Positions 23,348 through 33,037 of a stretch of DNA of 64,000 nucleotides are shown piece after piece. This DNA comes from an uncultured Eubacterium sp. (lineage in GTDB: Bacteria; Bacillota; Clostridia; Oscillospirales; Acutalibacteraceae). A program made the translations under genes and the position numbers. Each line of letters opens with the position of its first letter. Position 1 is the first letter of the stretch. The stretch covers positions 248,001 to 312,000 of the forward strand of contig CAJTLP010000004.1 of NCBI GenBank assembly GCA_910577195.1, written 5' to 3'. A model generated the notes under the pieces. That model was not told where the DNA came from. It ran no database searches and saw only the letters and a list, made by a program, of their open reading frames with translations.

Positions 23348-24601
23348 ATGTTATATTCAGAAATGACGAAGGAAGAACTTTTAAAGGAGCAGAAGGCACT
23401 TAAGAAAAGATATGATGCCTTCAAGGCAAGAGGATTAAAGCTTGATATGAGCCGCGGTAAGCCGGGACAGGATCAGCTTGATCTTTCAACAGGTATTTAT
23501 GATGTAAGAAATTATATTGCTGACGGACTTGATGTTCGTAACTACGGTATGCTCGACGGTATTCCAAGCTGTAAAAAGCTGTTTGCCGATTTGCTTGATG
23601 TTGATGCAAAGAATGTGATTATCGGTCCTAACGCAAGTCTTACACTTATGTTTGACTATGTTTGTCAGTGCTATACACACGGTGCAGGCAGCACACCTTG
23701 GTGCAAGCTTGACGAGGTTAAATTCCTCTGTCCTGTTCCGGGCTATGACAGACATTTTACAATCTGTGAGCATTTTGGTATTAAGATGATTAATGTTCCT
23801 ATGAAGGATGACGGACCTGATATGGACGTTATCGAAGAGCTGATTAAGGACGAGAGTGTAAAGGGTATGTTCTGTGTGCCTAAGTATTCAAATCCTCAGG
23901 GTATTACCTATAGTGATGAGGTTGTTAAGCGTATCGCTGCTATGAAGCCTGCAGCAGAGGATTTCAGACTGATTTGGGATAATGCTTATTGTATTCACGA
24001 CCTTGATGATGAGGGTGATGAGCTTCTTAACATCTTTGATGTTCTACCTGAATACGGCAACGAGGATATGGTTATTGAGGTTTGCTCAACTTCAAAGATT
24101 ACATTTCCGGGTGCAGGTGTATCTGCTCTTATTGCAAGTGAGAATAATCTTAATGCAATCAGAAAGCGCCTGAATGCGCAGACAATCAGCTATGATAAGA
24201 TGAATCAGCACAGACACGTACAGTTCTTTGGCAATGCGGACGGTGTCCGTGAACATATGAGAAAGCACGCTCAGATTCTTAAGCCTAAGTTTGATATGGT
24301 GCTCAATCATCTTGAGAACGAGCTTGGCGGTAAGGGTATCGCAACCTGGTTCAATCCTAAGGGCGGTTATTTCATCAGCCTTGATGTTATGAACGGCTGT
24401 GCAAAGAGAACAGGTGAGCTCTGCAAGGAGGCCGGTGTTACACTTACAACAGTAGGCGCAACATATCCTTACGGTATTGACCCTGATGACAGCAATATCC
24501 GTATTGCTCCGTCATTTCCTCCTGTTGCTGAGCTTGATATTGCGGCAGAGCTGCTTTGCATCTGCGTTCGTCTTGCTTGCGTGGAAAAGCTTTTAGGATA
24601 A
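23348..24601 (+). CDS. aspartate aminotransferase-like PLP enzyme (subgroup of PF12897 type)
   Basis: A 417-residue fold-type I aminotransferase of the less common bacterial aspartate-aminotransferase group. Typical motifs are LDMSRGKPGQDQLDLS near the N terminus, IIGPNASLTLM, CPVPGYDRHF, VPKYSNPQGITYS, IWDNAYCIHDL (the Asp/Tyr contacting PLP), STSKITFPGAGVSA with the Schiff-base Lys, and IRIAPSFPP with the substrate-binding Arg. Group members convert aspartate and 2-oxoglutarate. It is 7 bases upstream of a TIM-barrel isomerase gene, so probably the first gene of a three-gene operon. Confidence 0.85.
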   Translation: MLYSEMTKEELLKEQKALKKRYDAFKARGLKLDMSRGKPGQDQLDLSTGIYDVRNYIADGLDVRNYGMLDGIPSCKKLFADLLDVDAKNVIIGPNASLTLMFDYVCQCYTHGAGSTPWCKLDEVKFLCPVPGYDRHFTICEHFGIKMINVPMKDDGPDMDVIEELIKDESVKGMFCVPKYSNPQGITYSDEVVKRIAAMKPAAEDFRLIWDNAYCIHDLDDEGDELLNIFDVLPEYGNEDMVIEVCSTSKITFPGAGVSALIASENNLNAIRKRLNAQTISYDKMNQHRHVQFFGNADGVREHMRKHAQILKPKFDMVLNHLENELGGKGIATWFNPKGGYFISLDVMNGCAKRTGELCKEAGVTLTTVGATYPYGIDPDDSNIRIAPSFPPVAELDIAAELLCICVRLACVEKLLG

Positions 24602-24608
24602 TGATAAA

Positions 24609-25397
24609 ATGAAACTTGGCGCTTCTACTGCCTGCTTTTATCCGCTTGAAACGGAGCAGGCATTAAAAAATGTATGTGCTTTGGGCTTTGAAAAGGCTGA
24701 GGTGTTTATGAATGCTCCTAGTGAGCTTGAGGAGCCGTTTGCTAAGGAGCTTGGAAGGATAGCGGAGAATGGAGGAATTGATATCATATCTGTTCATCCG
24801 TTTTCCAGCTTCCTTGAGTCCTCCTGCATCTTTGGTGATTATCAGAGACGCTTTGAGGATTATATCGGACTGTATCAGAAAACCTGCCACGCGGCAGCAG
24901 TGCTCGGTGCAAAATTTGTGGTTATTCACGGTGCAGTGGCAATGCCGAAAATACCGATTCCCGATGAAAGATATTTTGAGCGTTTCAGATATCTGATTGA
25001 GCTTGGAAAGGCTGAGGGCATTATGGTGTGCCAGGAGAATGTAAACAGGTTCAAAAGTCAGTCGATTGATTTTTGCAGGAAAATGCGTGACGCTCTCGGC
25101 AGTGATTATAATATGGTTTTTGATATTAAGCAGACTGTCCGTGCAGGTGAAGATACTTTTACCTTTCTGGAGGCGTTCAAGCATCAGATCAGGCATCTTC
25201 ATATCAGTGATAACGGTGCAGCAGGTGACTGTCTTCCTCCCGGAAAGGGCACATTCGATTTTAAAAGACTGAAGAATATTATGGACACTGCCGATTATAA
25301 AGGCGATGCCGTAATAGAAATCTATTCAGGCAGCTATGATGTTGCAAAAGAGTTAAAGGAAAGCAAGGTTTATTTGGATAAATTATGGCAAAGGTGA
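24609..25397 (+). CDS. sugar phosphate isomerase/epimerase-like TIM-barrel protein
   Basis: A 262-residue protein of the xylose-isomerase-like/AP endonuclease family 2 barrel: MKLGASTACFYP at strand 1, SVHPFSSF, VVIHGA, CQENVNRF (metal Glu), MVFDIKQTVRAGED, HLHISDN and VIEIYSG (metal Glu). Such proteins are divalent-metal isomerases, epimerases or dehydratases; the substrate cannot be read. It overlaps the next gene by 13 bases. Confidence 0.8.
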   Translation: MKLGASTACFYPLETEQALKNVCALGFEKAEVFMNAPSELEEPFAKELGRIAENGGIDIISVHPFSSFLESSCIFGDYQRRFEDYIGLYQKTCHAAAVLGAKFVVIHGAVAMPKIPIPDERYFERFRYLIELGKAEGIMVCQENVNRFKSQSIDFCRKMRDALGSDYNMVFDIKQTVRAGEDTFTFLEAFKHQIRHLHISDNGAAGDCLPPGKGTFDFKRLKNIMDTADYKGDAVIEIYSGSYDVAKELKESKVYLDKLWQR

Positions 25398-26275
25398 GTA
25401 ACAGGACTAAGGGTATCATATGTATTCTGCTGTCGGCATTGTGCTTCAGCGGAATGAGCAGTTTTATCAATCTGTCCGGTGATGTGCCCATTGCCCAAAA
25501 GGTTTTTTTCAGAAATCTTGTTGCTTTATTCATAGCAACCGTTACTTTGCTGAAAAACAGGGAAAGCTTCAAGCCACATAAGGAATGTATAAAGTATCAT
25601 ATTATCAGGTCCGGTGCAGGACTTTTAGGTGTGTTCGGTAATTTCTATGCCACAACAAAAATGGCATCTACTGCCGACGCGGCAATTCTGAATAAGATGA
25701 GTCCCTTTTTTACCCTGATCTTTTCAGCAATTTTCTTAAAGGAAAAGGTTAAACCGAAACAGGCTGTTGCAATCGGAATTGCTTTTCTTGGTGCAATGTT
25801 TGTAATAAAGCCTACGATGAGCAATGTGGAGCTTTTGCCGTCCGTGTGCGGCTTTATCGGCGGTGTTTGTGCAGGCGGTGCTTATACCTGCGTCCGTCAT
25901 ATGGGAAATAAAGGAGAGAACGGACGGTTCACGGTATTCTTCTTCTCCCTGTTTTCCTGTCTTGTAACTGCTCCGTATCTCATTTTTAATTTTCATCCGA
26001 TGTCAAAAACACAATGGATTTATCTTATAATGGTGGGTGTGTGTGCAGCAGGCGGACAGTTCAGTATAACAGCGGCCTATACATTTGCACCCAGCAGGGA
26101 AATTTCTGTTTACGATTATTCAAATGTAATATTCACGGCAATCAGCGGCTACTTCTTTCTCGGCGGACAGGTGCCTGACTTGTGGTCGTTTGTAGGCTAT
26201 TTTATTATCTGTATGATGGCTGTGTGGATGTTTATATACAATAAGAGGGAATACAAGCTTAAAAAGTCAATGTAA
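25385..26275 (+). CDS. EamA/DMT-family transporter
   Basis: A 296-residue inner-membrane protein of about ten helices made of two EamA repeats (first ending GAMFVIKPT at about 145, second from about 150 to 285). The family exports or imports small metabolites. It is translationally coupled to the isomerase gene by a 13-base overlap, which links the transporter to the same metabolic unit as the aminotransferase and isomerase. Confidence 0.85.
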   Translation: MAKVSNRTKGIICILLSALCFSGMSSFINLSGDVPIAQKVFFRNLVALFIATVTLLKNRESFKPHKECIKYHIIRSGAGLLGVFGNFYATTKMASTADAAILNKMSPFFTLIFSAIFLKEKVKPKQAVAIGIAFLGAMFVIKPTMSNVELLPSVCGFIGGVCAGGAYTCVRHMGNKGENGRFTVFFFSLFSCLVTAPYLIFNFHPMSKTQWIYLIMVGVCAAGGQFSITAAYTFAPSREISVYDYSNVIFTAISGYFFLGGQVPDLWSFVGYFIICMMAVWMFIYNKREYKLKKSM

Positions 26276-26305
26276 TTACAATATATTGATGTAAAGTAAA
26301 GATAC

Positions 26306-26334
26306 TTGCATTTATCTATATATTGTGATATAAT
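26306..26334 (+). promoter_or_regulatory. promoter of nrdR
   Basis: TTGCAT (26306-26311), a 17-nt spacer and consensus TATAAT (26329-26334). Confidence 0.7.
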
Positions 26335-26368
26335 ATACCTATTAAGGAATAATATGGAGGATTTTCCA

Positions 26369-26812
26369 ATGAGATGTCCATTTTGCGGTTTTGAAGAAAG
26401 TAAGGTTATTGATTCACGTCCTACTGATGAGAATGAGCGTATCCGCCGCCGCCGTGAATGTCTGCAGTGCAGCAAGCGCTTTACGACTTATGAGACCATT
26501 GAAGATGTACCTATTATTGTTATAAAAAAGGATAAGAGCAGGGAAGTATTTGACAGAAATAAGATTTTAAAGGGTATGCTGCGTGCCTGTGAAAAAAGAT
26601 CGGTAACCATTTCCGAGCTGGAAACAGCAATCAGTGAGATTGAGGCAACTCTGCAGTCTGCCATTGACCGAGAGGTTACATCCGTCAGAATCGGTGAGCT
26701 TATTATGGAAAAGCTTAAGCAGATTGACGAGGTGGCTTATATCCGCTTTGCGTCTGTTTACAAGGAGTTTGATTCTGTTGAGGCTTTCCGTGATGAAATT
26801 TCAAAAATGTAA
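26369..26812 (+). CDS. nrdR: transcriptional repressor NrdR
   Basis: A 147-residue protein of family-typical length. It has an N-terminal zinc ribbon (MRCPFCG...CLQCSKRF), an RRRRECL basic patch and an ATP-cone domain (about 48-140, [16 protein letters not shown]). NrdR represses ribonucleotide reductase genes in response to dATP/ATP. The start is ATG 26369, 9 bases after GGAGG; an upstream in-frame ATG would precede the promoter. No nrd genes are in the window. Confidence 0.95.
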   Translation: MRCPFCGFEESKVIDSRPTDENERIRRRRECLQCSKRFTTYETIEDVPIIVIKKDKSREVFDRNKILKGMLRACEKRSVTISELETAISEIEATLQSAIDREVTSVRIGELIMEKLKQIDEVAYIRFASVYKEFDSVEAFRDEISKM

Positions 26813-26828
26813 ATAATATGTAAAATAA

Positions 26829-26869
26829 AAGGCTGTTTGCAATTGCTTTGCAGACAGCCTTTTTTCTTG
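26829..26869 (+). terminator. terminator of nrdR
   Basis: AAGGCTGT-TGCA / TGCA-ACAGCCTT hairpin followed by a T run. Confidence 0.8.
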
Positions 26870-26895
26870 CCTTTTTTATCGCTTTAGTGTATAAT
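26867..26895 (+). promoter_or_regulatory. promoter of the GH2-acpS-nnr operon
   Basis: TTGCCT (26867-26872), a 17-nt spacer and TATAAT (26890-26895), immediately after the nrdR terminator. Confidence 0.65.
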
Positions 26896-26929
26896 CAAAT
26901 TATCTATGATAAGGAGGCTGCAATGCAAT

Positions 26930-29929
26930 ATGAATTACAACCTGAAAACCAATAATTATAAAACTTTTAAGGTGTTTAAAGAAAATGTAATGAGTCCGCG
27001 CTCATACTTTATTCCGTTTTCTTCTTTATCTGAATTGGAAAACACTGATATAAGAAATGAGCGTTACAGCTCATCTATGGTGGAATGCCTTAGTGGTGAG
27101 TGGAATTTTGCTTATTATAAAAACTGCCTTGATATCCCTGCTGATTTTGATACATCAAAAGTGGAATTTGACAAGGTGTCTGTTCCGTCAACCTGGCAGC
27201 ATACAGGTTATGAACCGCCGTATTATGTGAATACAAGATATCAGTTCAAGCCGAATCCACCGTACTTTCCTGAGGATTGTCCGGCGGGTGTGTACAGAAG
27301 ATTCATTACGGTTGATGATGTAAAGCAGAATTTATATATCAGCTTTTTGGGTGTTGCAGGAGCGTTTGACCTTTTCTGCAACGGAAAATTTGTTGGCTAC
27401 AGTGAGGGCAGCCATAATACTTCCCAGTTTGAGCTTAATGAATTTGTTACCGAAGGCGAAAATGAAATCGTTGTTGTGAACTACAAATGGAGCAATGGTA
27501 CATATCTTGAAGCACAGGATATGTTCAGATGCAATGGTATTTTCCGTGATGTCCTTCTTTACAAAACAGGTAATAACTCCATTTATGATTTTGAAGCAAA
27601 GACAACTTATCTCAAGGATAAAGAATATAAGCTTGAAATTATACCTGCATTGAAGATTACTGAGGATTGTCAGCTTACAGCATTTATTTATGATGACGGT
27701 AAGCTCCTTAGTTCAAAATCAATCAATGTTACACCAAGCGAAATAGATAAAATCACATTTGATTCTTTACAGGTTAATGAATGGTCTGCTGAGATGCCGT
27801 ATCTTTATGACCTCATCATCACACTTTCTATCGGTGAGGATATCCTTGAGGTTGTTAAGAAACATATCGGATTTAAGCATATTGAAATAAAAGGAAATGT
27901 ATTCTATTTCAACAATCAGCATATCAAGCTTCTTGGTGTAAACCACCACGATACGAATCCGAAAACAGGATATGTGATGAGCATTGAGGATATGGAGCTC
28001 GATGTCAGAACGATTAAAAATTATAATGGTAACTGTGTAAGAACCTCACATTATCCGCCTGATCCAGCTTTCCTTGATTTTTGTGATGAATATGGTATCT
28101 ACGTTGTAGATGAGGCTGATATTGAAACACACGGCTGTGAAACAGAGCTCCACAAACGTGGTGCGTGCTCACATAACCCTGAATGGAGAGAGCATTACTG
28201 GGACAGAATTTACCGTATGTTTGCACGTGATAAGAATCACGCATCTGTTACAATGTGGTCACTCGGTAATGAGTCACACGGCTATCTGAATCAGGACTAC
28301 TGCTATGATGAACTGAAAAAGCTTACAGCGATTCCTATCCACTATGAGGCTGTCTGCAGAACAAAACGCTGGGCTTATGATGTTGTTTCTCAGATGTATA
28401 CCCATCCTGCAAGATGTGAAAAAATTGCAGCAGGTCACGGATTACCGGGTAAGTATTATAAGAAACCGTTCTATCTTTGCGAATATGCTCATGCAATGGG
28501 TGTTGGTGCAGGTGAGCTTGAAAGATATGTAAAGTGTTTTTACAGTGCAGACAATATGCTTGGTGGCTGTATATGGGAATTTGTGGACCACGCAATTTAC
28601 CATGAGGACGGCATATATGAATACACCTACGGCGGTGATCACGGAGAGCTGAAACACGACAGCAACTTCTGCGTTGACGGTCTTTTCTATCCTGACAGAA
28701 CACCGCATTCAGGTGCATATCAGATGAAAAACTGCTACCGTCCCATAAGAGCAGAGAAAAATGGTGTGACAAGCTATTCCTTCTTCAGCCACAGATATTT
28801 TGAAAATGCAAAGTTTAACGTAAAGTATACTGTTCTTGAAAACGGATTGCCGATATCTGAGGGCGATTTTGACCTTGATATCAGACCTCAGACAGCTGCA
28901 AAGATTAATATTGATAAATTTGAATATAACAAAAAGAAGAATACGGTTGTTCGTTTTGAATATTTCGACGGTGACAGCAATGTTGCAAGTGAAGAGATTG
29001 TTCTTTCAAAGGGAGAAATTTCTGTTGATATTAAAAAGTCAGCTGCTCCGAAGGTTCAGGAAAGTGAAAAGCGTCTGTTCCTTACGCTTGAAAACGGCAG
29101 TATGATTTTTAACAGGGAAACCGGCTTTATTGATTCCTATACCTATAAAGGTAAAGAATTCATTAATCAGGTTCCTTCAAGTGATTTCAAGGGCTTGGGT
29201 ATGCAGTTCTACAGAGCTCCGCTTGATAATGATATGTATGTAAGTAAGTTCTGGAATAAGTACAGACTCGATGCACAGTCAACCTTTGTAAGCAATTGCA
29301 GATATCAGGTGAAGGACGACTGTGTTGAAATCACAAGCAGAATAACAGTCAAGACGCCTATTCGGTTCAAGGTAGCCACAGTTGATTCCAAGCTGAGTGT
29401 CTACAGTGACGGAACAATTAAGGCAGATTATAACTGCACAAGAGCAGGTGCTGTTAAGTTTGTTCCTCGTTTCGGTGTTCAGCTTGAAATGCCTAAGGAA
29501 TTTAAAAATGTCAAGTATTTCGGCTTAGGCCCGTATGTAAATCTTCCTGATTTTAAGGAGCACGCACTCACAGGCATTTACGAAACGACAGTTGAGGATA
29601 TGCACGAGGATTATATCAAGCCTCAGGAAAGTGCAACAAGATGTGAAACACGTTTTGCCGAGATAACAAATAATAACGGAACAGGTCTTCGCTTTGAGGC
29701 GGTAAATAAGCCGTTTGTTTTCTCTGCTAATCCGTTTACACCTCAGGACTGTGCAAAGGCAATGCACAGAGAGGACTTAACATATAACACAACCTGTATT
29801 AATCTTGATTCCGATGTTCTCGGTGCAGGTTCAAATTCCTGCGGTCCTACTCCGTCACCGGAATACCATGTGGGTTCACTGACAGGCAAGGCAATTTCCT
29901 TTGTAATCAAGCCTGTTGACGGTGAGTAA
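26930..29929 (+). CDS. lacZ: GH2 beta-galactosidase (LacZ type)
   Basis: A 999-residue cytoplasmic enzyme without a signal peptide, five-domain LacZ layout: sugar-binding jelly roll (about 50-210), Ig-like domain, TIM barrel (about 320-600) and Bgal small chain domain (about 720-995). The acid/base Glu is in MWSLGNESHG and the nucleophile Glu in YLCEYAHAMG; the metal site HHDTNP and NCVRTSHYPP are present. It hydrolyses beta-galactosides such as lactose. AAGGAGG (26911-26917) lies 12 bases from the chosen ATG at 26930. An out-of-frame ATG at 26923, better spaced, opens a 10-codon reading frame that overlaps the gene. acpS follows after one base. Confidence 0.93.
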   Translation: MNYNLKTNNYKTFKVFKENVMSPRSYFIPFSSLSELENTDIRNERYSSSMVECLSGEWNFAYYKNCLDIPADFDTSKVEFDKVSVPSTWQHTGYEPPYYVNTRYQFKPNPPYFPEDCPAGVYRRFITVDDVKQNLYISFLGVAGAFDLFCNGKFVGYSEGSHNTSQFELNEFVTEGENEIVVVNYKWSNGTYLEAQDMFRCNGIFRDVLLYKTGNNSIYDFEAKTTYLKDKEYKLEIIPALKITEDCQLTAFIYDDGKLLSSKSINVTPSEIDKITFDSLQVNEWSAEMPYLYDLIITLSIGEDILEVVKKHIGFKHIEIKGNVFYFNNQHIKLLGVNHHDTNPKTGYVMSIEDMELDVRTIKNYNGNCVRTSHYPPDPAFLDFCDEYGIYVVDEADIETHGCETELHKRGACSHNPEWREHYWDRIYRMFARDKNHASVTMWSLGNESHGYLNQDYCYDELKKLTAIPIHYEAVCRTKRWAYDVVSQMYTHPARCEKIAAGHGLPGKYYKKPFYLCEYAHAMGVGAGELERYVKCFYSADNMLGGCIWEFVDHAIYHEDGIYEYTYGGDHGELKHDSNFCVDGLFYPDRTPHSGAYQMKNCYRPIRAEKNGVTSYSFFSHRYFENAKFNVKYTVLENGLPISEGDFDLDIRPQTAAKINIDKFEYNKKKNTVVRFEYFDGDSNVASEEIVLSKGEISVDIKKSAAPKVQESEKRLFLTLENGSMIFNRETGFIDSYTYKGKEFINQVPSSDFKGLGMQFYRAPLDNDMYVSKFWNKYRLDAQSTFVSNCRYQVKDDCVEITSRITVKTPIRFKVATVDSKLSVYSDGTIKADYNCTRAGAVKFVPRFGVQLEMPKEFKNVKYFGLGPYVNLPDFKEHALTGIYETTVEDMHEDYIKPQESATRCETRFAEITNNNGTGLRFEAVNKPFVFSANPFTPQDCAKAMHREDLTYNTTCINLDSDVLGAGSNSCGPTPSPEYHVGSLTGKAISFVIKPVDGE

Positions 29930-29930
29930 A

Positions 29931-30242
29931 ATGTACAGAATCGGTACAGATATTGTTAAGATTTCCAGAATAGAAAAAAGTATAAAAAGCAATGCCTTTT
30001 TGCATAGTGTCTTTACCGATAAGGAAAGAGAATACTGCAAAAGGGCGGAAAGCTTTGCAGGTATATTCGCTGTCAAGGAGGCTTATTTTAAGGCTGTCGG
30101 TACAGGTATCAATAAGCCTCTTACCGATATTGAGGTGCTCCATAATGATATGGGAAAGCCGTATATTAACGGTGTTGAAAACTGTGATGTATCCATTTCA
30201 CACGACGGTGAATATGCAATTTCTGCGGTTATAATTTGGTGA
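29931..30242 (+). CDS. acpS: holo-[acyl-carrier-protein] synthase
   Basis: A 103-residue 4'-phosphopantetheinyl transferase. MYRIGTDIVKISRI carries the metal Asp, FTDKEREYC, GIFAVKEAYFKAVGTGI carries the catalytic Lys/Glu, and VSISHDGEYAIS the C-terminal His-Asp. It activates acyl carrier protein for fatty-acid synthesis. The start is ATG 29931, one base after the GH2 stop. The acpS-nnr pairing that follows is common in Firmicutes. Confidence 0.94.
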   Translation: MYRIGTDIVKISRIEKSIKSNAFLHSVFTDKEREYCKRAESFAGIFAVKEAYFKAVGTGINKPLTDIEVLHNDMGKPYINGVENCDVSISHDGEYAISAVIIW

Positions 30243-30246
30243 TAAT

Positions 30247-31755
30247 ATGAGAATTTTAACAGCAAAACAAATTAAGCAGGTTGAGGAAAGAGCCTTCAGC
30301 GGTGATTTTACCGAAGAGGGTCTTATGCTCAGTGCCGGTACAGCCTGTTATAATAGGATACTGAAATATTATGGAGACAGTATACAAAGTAAAAAGATTG
30401 CAGTGTTCTGCGGTAACGGTAAAAATGCAGGTGACGGCTTTGTTATTGCCGATTTGCTGGTGAAAAGCGGTGTGGATGCCTGCATTGTTCTTGCGGATAA
30501 TCCACCATATCTCCCTGAGCCGAAGCTCTATTTTGATCAGGCTGTGGCAGATGGGGTAAAGGATTATTATTTTGCGGAGTATACGTTTGATTGTGATATT
30601 ATAGTTGACTGTATTTTTGGTATCGGCTTTCACGGTGAACCAAAAGCACCCTTTGGTGAGATCTTTGATGCTGTTAATCATTCCGGTGCTGAGGTGATCA
30701 GCATTGATACGCCAAGCGGTACGGATGCCACAACAGGTGAGGTAATCCATGCTGTACGTGCAGACCTTACCATTGCCATTTCGACGCTTAAGTTTGCTCA
30801 CGTTCTCCCTCCTGCAAATGCATATTGCGGCAAGGTTGTGACCGTGAATATAGGAATACCTGAAAGCTGTTATGACAATAACTACGCAAAAACAATCACA
30901 AAGGCTGACGTAAAAAAGAAATTTATTAAACGTGATAAGAATTTCCACAAGGGCAGCTTCGGTCATCAGCTTAATATTTGCGGTTCGTATCTGATGCCGG
31001 GTGCAGCTGTAATCTGTGCCAAAGCAGCACTCAAAACAGGCGTGGGACTTTTGAAATGTGTGTTCCCAAAATCCCTTTATCCTGTTATGACTGCACATAT
31101 GATTCAGCCTGTTTTCAAGCCGATTTGTGAAAATGAGCAGAAAACAATTTCAATCGGTGCAATGAATGATATTTTTGAAGAATTAAAATGGGCAGACAGT
31201 GTGGCAATCGGCTGCGGTATCGGTAATAATGATGATACACAGGTGATCGTCGGTCAGGTTGTAAAATCCAGTGAAGTGCCTGTTGTTCTGGATGCGGATG
31301 GCATAAATGCGGTAGCTCCCTTCATAGATATTATTAAGGATAAAAAAGCACCGCTGGTAGTTACGCCACACCCTGCTGAAATGGCAAGGCTTATCGGTGA
31401 GAGCACCGATTATGTTCAGAATCACAGAATAGATGTGGCAAAGGCCTTTGCAGCAGAAAATGATGTAATTGTTGTTCTTAAGGGCGCAAATACCGTTGTG
31501 ACTGACGGCAAAGCAGTTTTTGTGAATATGAACGGCAATGCAGGTATGGCAATGGGCGGCACAGGTGATATGCTGACAGGCATGATAGGCTCATTTATTG
31601 CACAGGGTATTGAGCCTCTGGAGGCTGCAAAATCAGCTGTATTTATTCACGGTTTTTGCGGTGATATTACTGCTCAGGAGCTGTCACAGCGTGGAATGAC
31701 TGTTGAGGATATGCTGTCACTTATGGGTGCTTTGATGTCTGAATTTGAGGCTTGA
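30247..31755 (+). CDS. nnr: bifunctional NAD(P)H-hydrate epimerase / ADP-dependent dehydratase
   Basis: A 502-residue metabolite-repair enzyme. The N-terminal YjeF epimerase domain (about 1-215) has FCGNGKNAGDGFVIA, VDCIFGIGFHGEP and IDTPSGTDATTG; the C-terminal YjeF/ribokinase-like dehydratase (about 225-495) has HKGSFGHQLNICGS, PVVLDADGINAV, VVTPHPAEMARL and GNAGMAMGGTGDMLTGMI. The two halves re-form NAD(P)H from its hydrates. It begins 4 bases after the acpS stop. Confidence 0.95.
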   Translation: MRILTAKQIKQVEERAFSGDFTEEGLMLSAGTACYNRILKYYGDSIQSKKIAVFCGNGKNAGDGFVIADLLVKSGVDACIVLADNPPYLPEPKLYFDQAVADGVKDYYFAEYTFDCDIIVDCIFGIGFHGEPKAPFGEIFDAVNHSGAEVISIDTPSGTDATTGEVIHAVRADLTIAISTLKFAHVLPPANAYCGKVVTVNIGIPESCYDNNYAKTITKADVKKKFIKRDKNFHKGSFGHQLNICGSYLMPGAAVICAKAALKTGVGLLKCVFPKSLYPVMTAHMIQPVFKPICENEQKTISIGAMNDIFEELKWADSVAIGCGIGNNDDTQVIVGQVVKSSEVPVVLDADGINAVAPFIDIIKDKKAPLVVTPHPAEMARLIGESTDYVQNHRIDVAKAFAAENDVIVVLKGANTVVTDGKAVFVNMNGNAGMAMGGTGDMLTGMIGSFIAQGIEPLEAAKSAVFIHGFCGDITAQELSQRGMTVEDMLSLMGALMSEFEA

Positions 31756-31778
31756 ATTAGCCGTTAGGACTGATTTTG

Positions 31779-32264
31779 GTGAAAAAAACTGCACCTATTG
31801 TACTGATGATTTTAATGCTATTTCTTTCCGCCTGTAAGGTGAAAGATTATACCCCTGAAATTCCTTTGGCATTTGAAAATAATGCAAAGGTAACTTCAGG
31901 GGATTTTTCGTATGATTGCAAAATTTGTAAAAATGAGGATTCCGTTACAGTGACAGTGGACTCAACAGCGGCCAAGGGAATGTCTATGTCCTATAACGGA
32001 AAGGATATCAGCTTTTCATTCGCCGATTTTTCCTACGATATAAACGGTAAAAATTTTGAAAAGCGAAACGCGGCAATCGTGATTTACGAGGTTTTTGATT
32101 ACATAAATTCCACAGAACAGCTGAATGCAAAAAAGATTGAAGGCGGTTTTAAGTATGAGGGCAGAATTTCCTTAGGTGATTTTATTCTGATTCAGAATGA
32201 CGATAACAGCTTTAAAAGTCTGACGATGCGCAATATAGATTATAAAATTGAATTTATTAATTAA
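31779..32264 (+). CDS. putative lipoprotein of unknown function
   Basis: About 161 residues with a lipoprotein signal: KK, a hydrophobic stretch and the lipobox FLSAC, so it should be anchored to the outer face of the membrane. The mature part is short and beta-rich, without motifs I know. Start codon choice is open between TTG 31776 and GTG 31779; a weak AGGA lies upstream. It is the last gene of the GH2-acpS-nnr run, 20 bases after nnr, and ends at a bidirectional terminator. Confidence 0.75.
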   Translation: MKKTAPIVLMILMLFLSACKVKDYTPEIPLAFENNAKVTSGDFSYDCKICKNEDSVTVTVDSTAAKGMSMSYNGKDISFSFADFSYDINGKNFEKRNAAIVIYEVFDYINSTEQLNAKKIEGGFKYEGRISLGDFILIQNDDNSFKSLTMRNIDYKIEFIN

Positions 32265-32268
32265 AAAT

Positions 32269-32310
32269 AAAACACTCTGAAACTTCAGAAAATTTCAGAG
32301 TGTTTTTTCT
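32269..32310. terminator. bidirectional terminator
   Basis: AACACTCTGAAA / TTTCAGAGTGTT 12-bp hairpin with T runs on both strands between convergent genes. Confidence 0.88.
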
Positions 32311-32314
32311 TATA

Positions 32315-33037
32315 CTACTGAGCAAGTGTATTTACAAATTCAATTGTGCCTTCTTTTAAAGATTCCATATCATTTCCGCAATGGTAGGAAATCTGATAAA
32401 TGGTGTTGCCATTGGCATAGAATATAAAGCTTGCATAACCGATTTCAGGCTCACCCATATAGGCAATTACGACGTCCATTCCGTTTACGGTAACGACCTC
32501 GCCTGTACTGTTTTCATCACCTGTTCCCCAGAAACCTGCAGCCTCTTCATCAGGGATATCCTGAATAATGCTCATAGATATGCTGTTGTTACTTCCGTCT
32601 GAGAAATCAAACATTCCTGAAGTGTATTGAGGAATAAAGCCGAGTGTGTTCACGATTTCATATTTGCCATTTAATAATTCGGCAGGGATAACAACGTCCT
32701 TGAAGCCCTTATCATTAAGCACTTTTACGATGTTGTTATCGGTATCACTCAGCTTTTCAGCCCTTCTCTGAGCCTTTGTGAAATCAAGTGTAAATGAATC
32801 ATCAGATTCCTGTATGCTTACAATACCATTCTTATCATTTGCCATACGGACAATGGCTGCAGTTGCAGTAGTAGCACCTATAGCACATACGATTGCAGCG
32901 ATAATTGCAACTATCTTTTTACTCATTTTGATTCTTTTATGATTTTCAGTATTTTTTGACATAGCGACCATCCTTTCCACTAATTCATTGTCAGGCTCTA
33001 TGCCGTCGAAATACTTCTTTATTTCATTGTCAAGCAT
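32315..33037 (-). CDS. putative anti-sigma factor with single membrane helix
   Basis: The protein has 240 residues from the ATG at 33037. The N-terminal cytoplasmic part (1-35) starts MLDNEIKKYFDGIEPDNELV; one membrane helix lies at about 44-65; the extracytoplasmic domain (DUF4367-like in feel, with NGMDVVIAYMGE and IYQISYH) is about 70-240. The start was placed at 33037, with AAGGAGGG upstream, because the longer frame lies inside the sigma gene. It overlaps the ECF sigma stop by 8 bases, the standard sigma/anti-sigma arrangement. Confidence 0.82.
   Translation of the reverse strand: MLDNEIKKYFDGIEPDNELVERMVAMSKNTENHKRIKMSKKIVAIIAAIVCAIGATTATAAIVRMANDKNGIVSIQESDDSFTLDFTKAQRRAEKLSDTDNNIVKVLNDKGFKDVVIPAELLNGKYEIVNTLGFIPQYTSGMFDFSDGSNNSISMSIIQDIPDEEAAGFWGTGDENSTGEVVTVNGMDVVIAYMGEPEIGYASFIFYANGNTIYQISYHCGNDMESLKEGTIEFVNTLAQ

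Noticed and set aside
24663..25202. Minus-strand open frame of 179 codons
   Set aside because: Antisense to the TIM-barrel isomerase gene, with no family signature and no promoter or ribosome site.
26306..26368. Upstream extension of NrdR
   Set aside because: It would begin inside the promoter -35 region, and NrdR proteins start at the MRCPFCG zinc ribbon.
30256..31098. Long minus-strand open frame (280 codons)
   Set aside because: It lies antisense to the well-supported NAD(P)HX repair gene, has no ribosome site and looks like a shadow frame of its codon pattern.
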